A DNA stretch of 64,000 nt from Plutella xylostella (Eukaryota; Arthropoda; Insecta; Lepidoptera; Plutellidae), in contig NC_064012.1 of the NCBI RefSeq assembly GCF_932276165.1, forward strand, positions 11,291,501 through 11,355,500, read 5' to 3'. Below are positions 35,181-47,800 of the stretch, one piece after another. The first letter of the stretch is position 1, and every line of letters begins with the position of its first letter. The notes under the pieces are model-generated. The model worked only from the letters and a program-made list of their open reading frames with translations. It was not told the DNA's origin and ran no database searches. The translations under genes and the position numbers were made by a program.

Positions 35181-37400
35181 GACCCTAAAAACTTATAGAA
35201 GTACATACTGCAGTGTTATTTTTTAATCTCTTAGCGTTATGTATTTTAACTATTTTACTTATAATTGTTATTATTGTATTGTTTTATTATAATGTTCATC
35301 ATCAGAAAAAAAATCGTCTACTGCTAGCGGCAGCTGCAGACAAACCGCATAATGTTAAAGCAAACAAAAACCAGTAAAATTTCAAATTGAAAACACAACC
35401 AAACCAAACCCCTAAACCATGATCATACGACACCAGCTGCAGCAGAATCCGCAGCACGCAACGCGCTAGATGTAACAGTGACATAGTAGACACATAATCA
35501 AACCGGTAACGTCTATTACGATTCATTACAAGCGCCCGCGTCACCTCGGTGGGAAAGTGTGACGTCAGCGGCGCACGCGCAAAGAAAGTCGTGCCCGCGC
35601 ATGCAACTCTTGCTTTCATTTGAGGCCAACGCGTCTGCGCGATAGCGAAAACGGCATACTTATCAACTGTCGCTTTTAACCGGTATTCAGCCCGGCTGGA
35701 AAACCGATTGAGTCATAACGAGGTAACTTTGCGCAAGTTAACGAAAGTTTTATTTTTGGGTTATTTTTTAAGCCTACATGTTTTTTTGTTCGTATGAGAC
35801 CCTGCGTTATATCGATTTATAGATGATTTAACGAAACATTTTGGTGTATCTTGCTGAAATATACCTCTTCCTCTATTTTATCGTCATATTTGGCATGTTG
35901 ATGACTTACTTCTCTGCTTCGTTTTGGCGGCACTCTGATGTCGATTCTGAAGGAAAATTAAAAGTTAAATCACAACTTTTTCCAATAAACAAATACAGAG
36001 CTTAATTTTCATTTTTAAGAACCTCTTGGTTAGTTCGTTTTCCGAGTTGCCGACGTTCAGAGTTTAGACCCATGAGTCCCATGACCAACCCTCAATTTTT
36101 TACAGCCAGTTTAAATTTCTATACATGTATCGTTAACTGCCAGTAACTTTTATTTAAAAAACTGGTATAAAGTACATTTACGAAAATCATGAAGAATGAT
36201 GTAGAAAATGTTAGTAACAAATGACATACGCACACAACAACAACAAAAAATCCAATGATTGATTAAATCTTTACAGGCCAGTGACCACTTCTTACAAATC
36301 CTGTAAATAGTAGATTTTTTGAGATTTTTTGACATACCTACACATGGAACTGCACTGGATAACAACTACTCATAAAATATACATACAAAATTGCAACAAT
36401 TGACAGTATCAGTATTTTTACATTAAAAGCGAGTATTTTTTTATTGTTAGTCTGTCAGTCAAAAGAGTATTGTATGAGTTGCAAGGCTGTGACAGAATCA
36501 CAATCGCTTGGTTTGGTCGTGACCCGTTGACTGATTTTAGTTTAATTCAGGTCAAGAACATTAATTCATTTTGATGTGAAACTTTGCATGAACCTGATGT
36601 AATTTTTTAAACTCGGTGACCAAATATAATTATTGTAGATTTATATTTTTTATCCTGAAAAGATCTTGGATGTTTATAAAAAATAAATTGTTGGTCTAAA
36701 TATCAGAATTTTTTAAAATTAACACCCTTATTCTATATGTTTAGGGAGAACCTCTCTGTACAATCTGTACATGTCGATAGTTTGAAAAGTTGAAATTAGA
36801 ATTTCTTCCACTGTGTTATTATAAAAAAAACCTTGTTAAATGGGGTGTTAATGAAAAAAAAAATTCGCAAATATGTAATATGTAAAGTCTTAGAAAAAAA
36901 GTTGTTTGTCGAATTGTGTCCCTATGATTAAGAGGGACACTTTTTTGAATCTGAGTTTAATATCTGGGCAGTGAAACTAGTGAGGGCCTTAAAAAGTTAA
37001 GTAAAACTTTTGAGTAAATACCACATTTCCCATCTGTGGTGATCGGACCTAGTATCACCTAGTATCAAGTCACCCCCTTTGATTCCTAAGTTAAATTGTA
37101 GAGCGATTGCTATCACCCCGCCGTTATCTGTGAAGTTGTAAAGAAATTATGATCATCTTTGATCCGCCGCCGACGCGACCCATTTCTTTCTGAGCTCCTA
37201 ACGGGACTCCTTCAGAAACGGGTCATTTATGGTCGCTTTACGACATCCATTGGCTGGAGAAAGCGGGCTTTGTGCTGGCGGCAAGCTTTTTAAGTCCCTA
37301 TTTTCTTCTTATTGTATGAGACCAGCTTGGCTTGCTCGGTCCAGCAATGCTCATTGTCTTTACCTTTTTATATTGAAATAACGAAATTGTAAATAATACA
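35181..37400. other. non-coding DNA upstream of ftz-f1
   Basis: A CpG-rich patch lies at about 35400-35720. A single MITE end TGATGTCGATTCTGAAGG (as at 14863) is at 35938. ATTAACACCC at 36719 and GGGGTGTTAAT at 36842 may bound a weak MITE. No gene is supported. Confidence 0.45.
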
Positions 37401-38318
37401 AGTCAGCGTTAACTTAGTCGTTAATTAAGGTGCAACCGTTGCCATTAAATCCTCTCGTTGGTATGAGGAGAAAAGTATGTCAGTAGCAGCATGGTAGAGA
37501 CAGATGAGGGTACCGACGACGGCGGAGATGCAATGTCGCTCGGAGGCCGTGATCGTGTCCGGCGCGGCCGCGTGTTGAGCTAGGTCGGACCACGGACACA
37601 GGGCCTGCAGAGCTGCCATTGCGCACCGCTTACGTAAAGCAGCTCGCGAACGCATCGCAAACATAAACACCGCGCGGCGGCGGCGGCGCGGCAACCCTGC
37701 CCTGCTGCGGGGCACCGCGCGCATCTAGGTTAGTAGGCCGCCCCCCCGCGCCTCGCCCCCTCCCTCCGCGTGGTGGCGCAACCGCGCGAACGCGCACTAA
37801 CATAGACCTGGATCGCGGGAAAGTGGGTCACCGATTCACTTTCACTTATTACATGGGCTCCTAATCGTTTTCCATTGTGCGCGCGGGCGGGGGCTCTCGG
37901 GCCGCGGCGGGGCGCATGCGGGAACCGCCGGCACGCGCGCCGCCGCCGCCGCCCGCCAGTCGATCGCAGAACGTCCACCGAGTGGTACGCGTGCTGCCGC
38001 CTCTCCCGTTTAACTCGATCGTACTACACCGCTAGCGCAAGGATCGCGGCAGTCTGTCAACACCACTCGTCGTACTCTCGCGTCCCCGCTGCACCCAGCA
38101 ACCGCGAGACTTGGCGCCCGGCGCCTTTTCGACTATTCGCACAATATGTACTGGATCCACGTGCCTCCGCCGGTAGTGTTTGGACCTGTGCAGCCCGCCA
38201 GCAGCAGATAGTGTTGTGGTCTTTCCGCTAGTGAACTCGGTGACTGTGTTATAAAGTTTCGCGGCTTGTAGCCGCCGTAGGGTCAGTGTGAATCATTAGC
38301 CGCCTAGGGCGGCTTACT
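37401..38318 (+). promoter_or_regulatory. ftz-f1: CpG-rich promoter and 5' leader of ftz-f1
   Basis: About 900 bases of strongly CpG-rich sequence abut the first coding exon. Several frames are open on both strands only because stop codons are rare in such DNA. An in-frame TGA at 38289-38291 closes the reading frame upstream of the ATG at 38319, so the chosen start region is credible. No TATA box stands out, and I cannot place the cap site. An AAAGTGGGTCA site sits at 37820. Confidence 0.6.
37820..37830 (+). promoter_or_regulatory. RORE-type HR3/E75 site in the ftz-f1 promoter
   Basis: AAAGTGGGTCA fits the RORE rule of three A/T bases, any base, then TRGGTCA. HR3 is the established activator of beta-FTZ-F1 in insects, and E75 counteracts it. 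The site lies about 490 bases upstream of the ATG. Binding is inferred from sequence and family knowledge. Confidence 0.5.
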
Positions 38319-38811
38319 ATGACGATGGATCAGCAAACTGGCCTCATGTCCCTCAACATGTCTCCCTTCGATCTGAGCCCCGGTCCCGAGGGCTCCGGCG
38401 CCGGTGCCTCGGGTGCTTCTCAACAATATGTCCCACAAGGAGCAGCTTACCAATGCGCTCCGGAACAACAGTCTTTCGGCTATGCCAATTTGGATGCATC
38501 ATATCTGTTCCCGACAGGTACCGGTGCAGAACCTGGAGCATACATGCCTGCGACAGGCAACGTCTGTGACCAAACAGACACCAAGGATGTGATAGAAGAG
38601 CTTTGCCCGGTCTGCGGAGACAAAGTCAGCGGATACCACTACGGACTCCTCACATGCGAGTCCTGCAAAGGATTTTTCAAGCGTACAGTTCAGAACAAGA
38701 AGGTTTACACCTGCGTCGCTGAGAGAGCCTGCCACATTGACAAAACACAGCGGAAGCGATGCCCCTTCTGTCGCTTCCAGAAGTGCCTGGACGTCGGGAT
38801 GAAGCTTGAAG
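38319..38811 (+). CDS. ftz-f1: ftz-f1 coding exon 1: N-terminus and DNA-binding domain
   Basis: The exon encodes residues 1-164 plus one base. The frame starts MTMDQQTGLMSLNMSPFDLS. The second ATG (38325, ACGATGG) has the better start context, so translation may begin there. Zinc finger 1 uses C96, C99, C113 and C116, with P-box CESCKG, the NR5A signature. Finger 2 uses C132, C138, C148 and C151. The frame is closed upstream by TGA at 38289. The donor is G/GTTGGT, weaker than consensus; if the intron were retained, translation would stop after 172 residues with only the DNA-binding domain. An acceptor-like CTGTTCCCGACAG ending at 38517 could let an upstream exon splice in. Confidence 0.97.
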
Positions 38812-41800
38812 GTTGGTGCATTTTTATTATATCTTAATTTTAAGTTATTTACGTTATATTTGGTCGAGTTGAGGGCGCGTATCGCCAGCACGCATGTAGG
38901 TCGAATGGCGAACGCGACCGAGTGTGTCCCAGATACGATTACGTCACCCGCCGCCAACAAACGCAGTTGAAATTGAAAGTTTGGGCAAGTCTGAAGCAGG
39001 TCCGACGGCGGCGGCGGCGGCGCGGGTTGCGACACCGCGCCTCCAGACCAAGACCTTTGCACATCATCATTACGTGTTCGGAGGATACAAGTCAACGAGC
39101 CAACAAAGTTCCGACATGATCATGATGTCAGAAATTTCAGTTTCAATGTTTTCAGGAGTCTAGGGGCAGTCTATCCTGGAATTTGCTAAACTTATCACTT
39201 ATTACACTGTTACGCTAAGTTTTGTGTTTCTAGCTATACTTACTTACTTTTAAATACTTGAAAATTCTTTTCTCTTTCGACACAAACTTAAGGAACAATT
39301 CATAACATTTCTTAACTTCGCGTAATTGTCCAATTAGAAAAGTCCTCGACACTTTTTTGGCTACTTTGAAAAGTTACTTTGAACGAACTTTTAAAGGATT
39401 TGCTACCTCTGAAATGTTGCGATTGCGACCTATATTCTGAATGTACAATTACAACTTGATCAGCAGGATAGACCGGTTTTGTAAAATGTCGCTACAAGTC
39501 AATGAGCTTTCCTGTATCTTCCACTTCCATATGAATGAAATTTTTGCATTAAAAAGCTTACAGCGAAAAAAAAGTAACAAGAGATTATGGATTATTTTTT
39601 TATTATCAGAAATTCAGCCTTCTTAATAATACGCAAATGAGTATTTTAAGTCGACACGTTAATACAACTCCGTTTTTCACGTTTAATTATTTAACTAAGC
39701 TGAAAAAAAAACAATCAAGAACTTCAACATAATCATTACTTGTAAACTTAAATTAACATGGCTAATTAATGAAAAAAAATAAACGAAATACATTTTACTT
39801 TATTTTACTCATTTTAGATAAAAAGTAAAAAGCAGTGACGATGTTTTGAAAACAAAAGTCTACTGAAAAGGAAAATTATAGCTTTGTACGTTTTAATTGG
39901 TCGCCGTTAATTATTTCGTATACCCTTTGCGCATCCGTAAGCTTCTACAAATGAACTCGGGGTGGATTTTGTCAGTGATTGAGCATTAATTACTGGCCGT
40001 ATCAGGGTGTGGTGGTGGTGTTTGAAAGAATTATGAATAATAATAATACGCTGATCTCCTTATTAATTTAATACCAGGCACTTCTGAAATCAAAATACAG
40101 AAAATATGTTTCTGGTTTTAATTGTAGGATTAAGAGAATGTGTGAGGATTGGATGAGGAAATCCGAGGATAGAGTATTGCAGCTGTGACGTTGCTTGGGC
40201 GGCCTACGTCCAGCATTAGACCACCATTGGCTGATGATGACAATGCCGCTTCGGAGGTGTATTTATTTGACGGCAACATTGTATATAGTACGAGTATGCG
40301 GGGCGGGGCTATAAGCGTTGATCGTTCTAAATTTAAATCGCGCGCGGCCGCAGAGCGCCCTGACCTACATGCGAGCGGCCGCGATGCGCATACGCAGGCG
40401 ACGCGTGTGTGCGTGTGCGTGCGCATACCCGCGCCGCTGTGTGCGTGCACCACTCGCCATTCCGCGTTTCGCCAGATGCTGGGAGTTTGCAACATCTGCA
40501 TACTCGTACAACCTACTTCCAGTAGCATATCCTGAGGTTTTAGCACCTAAATGCGGAAAAATATGCCGGTTTACCCGTTTATATCATGTTTGTATGATAC
40601 AGGTGTAGCAGTAGCACAGACAAACTGAAAAGCTGTAGAAGGCTGTACATGTATAGTAAAGCTTCGTATACATAATTAAATTATGTTATCAGCGTTTGTC
40701 GCTCAGGCCGCCGCCGCCAGCGACACAATACGTAATGCTTTATTTACATTGAAAATTGTTTAACTGCGCCAAGTGGATGTGGATCTTTAAACGACAAATT
40801 ATTTTTAAATTTAGCGTCGCCTATTTGAATCTAGTAAGGAAAAATGGGTTTAGATTTTACAACTCTTTTTAAGTTGTTCAGTAGTAGTAAGAATTTTCCT
40901 TCTACTAGGACTGGAAATAATTATAAGAATATTAACCTAACGCAGGCTCCTAAAATGATATTTAAATTATAATACGAAAGTTATTAAAAGGTAGATAAGA
41001 TCTATCTGAATTTCACATTGACAGCCATCGCGATCCCGTAATAACTAATTTCTCAGAGTTGATCACCCACTGAATTAATAAAGCGTATTAATATTCATAT
41101 TGCGTAGTCAATAGACGTTAATTGGCCGATGAATATCGTGTGGATGGAAAGAGATTAACTTCGATCGGCGCAGAAATACACAAACGTGAAATAGTTCATT
41201 TCTCCACTTCTGCAAGATCCTTGCATGATCAGCCTTGAGGATGGACTATTATAGGATGAAGATTAATTAGTCAAAGATTAAAGGCCTGACTAATTGTCCA
41301 AAATGTATGGTTACGTTACGATGGACGGTCAGGACATACGGATAGTTTCATTTCATAGCCAACAGGACCAAATCTTCAGGTCTCTTCAATTGTTAATTTA
41401 GGAATATCTATAAATGACCTTAACAGATATTTGCGAATAGCATCAGGATGACTACAATATAGACCTGAGGAAGAAAGACATGACGTCATTTACCTAATTA
41501 AATAAATAAAAAATCTTACTGAAGCTAAATTAACAGTTTTCAATTATTGTAAAGCCGAAACAATGGTTAAGTATAGAGGTATAAGTCATCGTCGGAATCC
41601 TGAACTTTTCGTTTACATTTGCGAGCGTGCCTCGAGCCGAACACTACGCAAAAAGAACGTGACGGAAAGCGTAAATAGCGCTGTATGATACGTCACCCGA
41701 CACAATTCACACAAATGGTAGTTTGACCTGAATGTGGCTGCAGACTCGGTTGCGAGAGGCAGCGCCGACCTGCTTGGGCCTTGTGCAATGCCACCGCCAT

Positions 41801-44800
41801 ACACTCGGCAATACAAGTTGCCTGCCAAATGTTGCAGGAACATTTAAGGCCTCCGTTTGTTTGCCAACAGAAATTCCAAAAGTATTGAAAGTTTCGCACT
41901 TAGAAAGCTACTGCAGGAGAGAAAAATGTTATAGTGTATTTTTAACACAACTCAAAGAGGATATTGTGTAAATTTCATCTCACTATGCTAAGGCTTCTTT
42001 TACATAAAAATAGCAAATGCTGTGTATGAGTGGCTCATACACAGCTGAAGCCTAATGTATAAGAGCAGAGTATAAGTATAGATGTAGATAGTAGCGTGAG
42101 GACAATTTTCCAAGTTTGCGGCGCTCCTGAAGCGGAACCACGGTAATCATGCTTAGTTATTACCAAGCTATCTACAAAATTACTATGTGTTGCGTAACCA
42201 ACCACACATTTAACATCGCAAGATGTCTCGCCTTGTTAACGCTCCAACAATTATATGTTGTAAATCACAGTAAACCGGCAAACCTTTGTGAACACATGGA
42301 AGTACCTAATGAGTTGCACTAAATCTGAAAATTAAATATTAGTGGTAAAGCGTGAAGCGGATGGTAAAGGCGGCTTGGAGTGGTATTTATGGCATTAGCG
42401 TGGCAGCGGCGAGCGGTTGCGAATCGACGCCGGTACAGTCGGCTCGGCGACGATCTCGTGCGTTTCGAAACAATTGCCAGTGCGCGGCGCTGCGCAACGG
42501 ACAATGTTTCATAAGACGCGGCCGCAGCTGTCGCAATGGACTACCCAAATGTGACCCACACACGTATCGCGTTACGATCGCTCATACGCGACCTGAAGCC
42601 GAGATGATGACTCTCGCTTCTTGCTCGTTTAACCCAAATTCGTAATCCTTTCTTGCCACTTTTCCGGTGGTTTCTCTTCAGTTACGGCAAGTTTGTGAAA
42701 TTGTCGGATACTTTTTGCTCTGGCTTAATGTTTTAAAATTTGAGTTTTTATAATGAATATAACTCGATACATCCGACAGTTGCATTTAAATAGTTCAGCA
42801 AAAGAACGGTGTTCATGACGCTCTCACAGTCACGATGCCGATGTTCCTAAATTGCGCACTATTGAATCTTGCACAAACAACTAAATTAGGATGTTCATGT
42901 TATATTGTTTGGAATTACACACAATAATAAAGGAAGTATTAAAATGAAATGTTTCAACTGCAGCTTTCTTTGAAACGAGTTTCATATCAAGTAGTCGAAC
43001 AATGATTGTGTTGTTCAAAGGAACTACTTGAACTAGTCGTCCTAAATAAGGCTATTCAGTGAGTAGCATGTGTGTGAACATTACACGTGTCAAGAGTCAG
43101 AAGCCCGCAGTGGCCACAGTCCCATGCGGTGTTGGCCGCTCGTCGCCGGCTCATAATTATTGTTTTTACGTGCTCCGTTGACTACGGTGTGCACGCCAAC
43201 TTACGTAACCTAACGCCATAGCCCCAGTGCCGCATACGGCATTACAATACAGCCTGTGTTCTCGGTCACACGTCAAACAAACCAATGAGCCGAACTCTGG
43301 TCTTCTGAACACGTGAACGCACTTTAGCAGTTGCTGGATTATGATGGATTCATGATTGCGTCTAGTCTAGTTATGAATACTCAACACTTGTATTTGGCCA
43401 AAAAGTTTACAGGTCTCACTCCTGCTTATTCATAATAGTCTAAATTTCCATAAAATTTTGATTACATTAAGTTAGCGAAGTTGCAAGCCATTGCGGAATG
43501 TTGACTTGTACTGTTGAGTCACGCGAAACTAACTTATAAGCGAACGGTTTCATACTGGGATTGATGAGCTGATTCCTATAGCTGATTGGAGGAGGTTTAT
43601 GAAGTTCTAATTGGAAACACAGTTCGCTGGGTTTCAGCTTCAGTGTGAGTTTTCTCGACCGTATGGTTCATTAGTGGCTTCATAGGTAGAGTAGAGGTTC
43701 AGCGATGCAAGAGCGCAGGGGAGAGGCCGCGACAGATGTTATATCACAATAAAAACTCGCGCGCCAGCAGACTATTTCGGCGCACTGCCTTGACCTGAAT
43801 TGAGTATTTCAACAGAGCGGCCTCGCAAACCGGGCCTTTCTATTTTTTAGGCATTACCTGTCATATCATTAGGTACTGCTAAAGTACTGAGAGCGAAACG
43901 CTACCAAAAAATATGTTGCTTATCACCCGCCCATCTTAATTTTGCCAGAATTGGGACACCCCTATTGAAACTTAATAAATTATGAATCAGCCTGGAAGCC
44001 GCAGCCGTCACAGACTCTGTTAGCGACGACAATCGTAGCAAAGGCAACTTGGATTCTAATAAGCATTAAAGTGTGTATGATTGTATATTGTATAGGTTGG
44101 TTAGATCTTGACACAGTTCGGTGGATCGTCGCGGGTGATGATTTATCTTGGTTGTGTAACTATTGAGTGGCTCCGTGCTAAGTAGCGCGCGATAGAGTGC
44201 GTGCGGTGTCGGGCACGCTCGGCGCGGCTCGTGGGACTTCGGCGCACTTCGGAGGGGGGGAGGGGGGCGCCGTCAGCCTTGACCAAGTTTCACCGGCTCG
44301 TCGGTACAAGGAGCGATCCCCACCCCACCTCTTCACGTCCTTTCAGTGCACACACACACACATTTTTATCTCGTTGAAGTAATTACTACACATAGCGGCT
44401 CCGCATCGAAAATTGGAGTTGTTGCGAGAGTTGGCATTGTTAAATTAGTTTACAGAACAGATTAGGTGAATTGTTAGGCAAGTTCGTTAGAATTGATAGA
44501 TTTTCTATTAGAATCGGGTTGCGCGCGTCAGCGTGAGACTGCGCCGGGCATCCCCGTGACCTCCCGCGAGGATCGACCTTGACTCGTCTCTCGGAATTAG
44601 GTTACAGTCGCGACTAGTCTGAGGTAAACTCACATCACTCGCGTACATACTGAATTGTTTCCATCTATTTCTAGACGCTGCACGTTTTGTCACCTTAACG
44701 CGTGATTTTTATTTGTAAAAATGACCTTGACCTTGATCTGGTTTAGTTGTAGCAAACACGACTGACCTCGTTTTGCTGTATTATCGGCTGCTATCGCGTG

Positions 44801-47800
44801 TTCATTATAACAACATTAGATGCATTGGTCTTGTAACGATTGCAACGATGCAATAAATTCAATAAGCCCGAATCAAGATGGCATGAGTTCAAGACCGTAA
44901 AGCAACAAAAATTCACCGTCTGTGATCGTGAATCGAATGAAAATAAAATACTGCAATTTTTCTGATGACTGGGACTGTATCTCGGATACAACGAAACGGA
45001 TTTCGCGTGTTAGTCAGTAGAAATCCCCTACTTATTATGATTTCCGGTTTGAAGGACCAACTTTTTATTCGCCAAACCACTGGGTACATTCACTAAAATA
45101 AAAATGCAAGAACGTTCGCAGTATTGTGGATAATTCGACAAAATGCTCGAACATGTTAACTGAGACTAAGCAACCGGTTTGAACACAAATGTGTGTCAAG
45201 GGGAGACTCTTTGAACCTTATTGACGTCATGTAGTCACATATGAAATCTTATAAGCGACAGTCTTCATTACACGAACTGAGTTGGCTATAAACAAATTAA
45301 ATAAACAACCTGCTATCTCAAATAGTTTACCCAAATGCAAAGCAAATCATATTTATTCAGCAATAGTTTTTCAATCTTAAAAAGATGATAAATATGAGAA
45401 TTCATAATCCGGACTCAGCACTATTGTCATATGTAAAATTCGCCTACTTATCATAACATAATAGAATTAATTGTTTTAAAATTACGAGAACATAAAAGAT
45501 GTGTAAATTGTAGAATAAAGCCAAAGCTGACAAACAGCACACGACAGCGAGAAAGGCACTACACAGGCTTCTGACTATTTTTATGTTAGTAGGTTTTTCC
45601 CTCCATTCGAGAAACCTCACTAAGTTCGGATGGATAGAATTAATTTTGTTGGCGGGATTTTATTCTACTAAAGTTCTCAGCTAACAAGAACTGAAATCAC
45701 ACGACCACATTCGTAGAAGGAAATTTTTCCCAAAATATTAACTCAATCATGCATCCATAATTTTATCATTTATCAGTTAAAATTGAGTGATGCATTTCAA
45801 TATGCAATGACGATCGCTGTCCGGAACACCAAACCAGTCTCAAAATTGTGTTCAATCACTTGGTAATGTTCGTGCCACACTGCAATACCTAGTACTTTAT
45901 GGCGCTGCACACTGCAATGCTTAAATCCGTTACGCTTGCCGTCTCTCTTCAACCCTTCACTTAACCCTATAATGCTGTTCTTGTTATACAGAGGCGCATT
46001 AGCAAATGGGCACAATAAAAACTGGTTGTTATTTTTAACCCGTGGTGGGTAGGGCTTGCCGTCAGTGACTGGAAGACCCCTTCCGCTGTTCAGTTTTCGT
46101 AGACGGGTTCACAACGCTTTTGTCTATATTCATTTAATGAATTAAATTTGGCTTAGGCATGCTATTTCTGTTGAACTGGTGAATTGACCTTTCGAATCGC
46201 ATGCGGATATAATTTGAGAAAGAAACTTGGAGTTACTGATTTTGCCGAATTGCCAGTAGTGGCAATTTGCCACTGCGCATGGAGAAATAAAGTTCTCACG
46301 ATACGCCTCCATCCTGCAGCCCGCCAGTGCCAACATGAACAGACCCCAAACGCTCAGGTTTAAAGTCGACAATAGCGTGAAGTTCATATTACCGGTGAGT
46401 CCGGTGATGACGTGACGTTCCACCGGAGTGGTTTGCTGAGTGACACAGTGCGCACAGATTAGTCAACCACATCAGGATGTTTCAGTAGAACTTACGTTGC
46501 GAGTTAGGATTTTGCGCCTTTAAAGCGAACCAACTGCTGGATGGTAGAAATGCATCCGTCGATGACAAGTTAATAGCTTCCTAACCTAACACAGATAGGT
46601 TGAGATTTCACAAGCAATATTCTTCCGCCAGTGGCCTGCCGAGAATTCTCTTTGTAATAACAATTCGTTCTTATCGTAAGGAGTCAGTGCGTAGTACTTG
46701 GAAATTTGCCAAAAACATGAACACTGCTCGATTGGCCGCTTTATGGAACCAGTGTCCTGAATTCCAGGCTAACATGATAAAATATTGAATTGAGTGATTT
46801 AAATAAAGTTAATACTCGTAAATCGATTCCTCAGTTGACCCACATAACAGTAACATTAGGTGTACCTTAGTGCCAAAGTACTAAAATACCGACCGATTCC
46901 AGATACCGACCAAATATAACTTAAATGACTTTGTTACTACGAAGTTTCTTACATTTTTATCTTGATTTGCCTGGTTCAATTTGAGCCCAAGTTCCCCAAT
47001 CATGATAGGTGATTCTAACGTGTGTTGCTTGTTTCAGCGGTGCGAGCCGACCGCATGCGAGGCGGCCGCAACAAGTTCGGGCCGATGTACAAGCGCGACC
47101 GCGCCCGCAAGCTGCAGATGATGCGGCAGCGGCAGATCGCCGTGCAGACCCTGCGCGGCACCCTCGGCGAGGGCGGGCTCGTGCTGGGCTTCGGCACCTC
47201 GCACTACGCCGCCGTGCCCGTCAAGCAGGAGATCCAGATCCCGCAGGTGTCCTCGCTGACCAGCTCGCCCGAGTCGTCGCCCGGGCCCGCGCTGCTCGCC
47301 CAGCAGCAGCCGCCGCAGCCGCCGCCGCCGCCCTCGCACGACAAGTGGGAGGCGCACTCGCCGCACTCCGCCTCGCCCGACGCCTTCGCCTTCGACGCGC
47401 CCGCCACCGCCGCCGCCACGCCCTCCAGCACCGCCGAGCCCACCAGCACCGAGACCCTGCGCGTGTCGCCCATGATCCGCGAGTTCGTGCAGACCATCGA
47501 CGACCGCGAGTGGCAGAACTCGCTCTTCGGACTCTTGCAAAGCCAAACCTACAACCAGTGCGAGGTGGATCTCTTCGAGTTAATGTGCAAAGTGCTGGAC
47601 CAAAATCTCTTCTCACAGGTCGATTGGGCGAGAAACACCGTGTTCTTTAAGTATTTAAAGGTGAATTTCCAGATAAGTATGAGATCCCATCCCGATCCTT
47701 GAACCCTTCCCCGGTGATCACCAATCTTCCGCTGATGCGAATGTAGCGCTGCGCTGCAAGCGAATGTACCTGGTTGTTTAGGTCATATTCAGTGCGAAGC

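Larger units (their letters stand above)
38812..47037 (+). other. ftz-f1 intron 1
   Basis: This 8.2-kb intron begins GTTGGTGC and ends TTGCTTGTTTCAG. It has CpG-rich patches near 38880-39080, 40300-40460, 42350-42600 and 43700-44700, any of which could be a regulatory element or an alternative promoter. It also carries an RTE LINE scrap (40128-40241), a tandem NR5A-type site (44722-44736) and coding-like minus-strand frames at 45797-46387. Confidence 0.9.

Noticed and set aside
35302..35619. 105-codon minus-strand frame
   Set aside because: Falls in a CpG-rich patch, has no domain, and ends in a homopolymer-derived Phe run.
36719..36852. Possible MITE between ATTAACACCC and GGGGTGTTAAT
   Set aside because: Inverted match is only about 9-10 bases and there is no second copy or clear target duplication.
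37425..38231. Open frames on both strands in the promoter CpG island
   Set aside because: Low-complexity Arg/Ala/Gly-rich translations typical of CpG islands; no in-frame continuity with the receptor.
38499..39095. 198-codon minus-strand frame over exon 1 and the start of intron 1
   Set aside because: Antisense shadow of a CpG-rich coding exon; no domain, and part of it is complementary to the zinc fingers.
47034..47616. Long open frames on the minus strand and in a second + frame over ftz-f1 exon 2
   Set aside because: They exist because the hinge region is extremely G+C-rich and lacks stops. The + frame from 47040 carries the conserved FTZ-F1 box and ligand-binding start.
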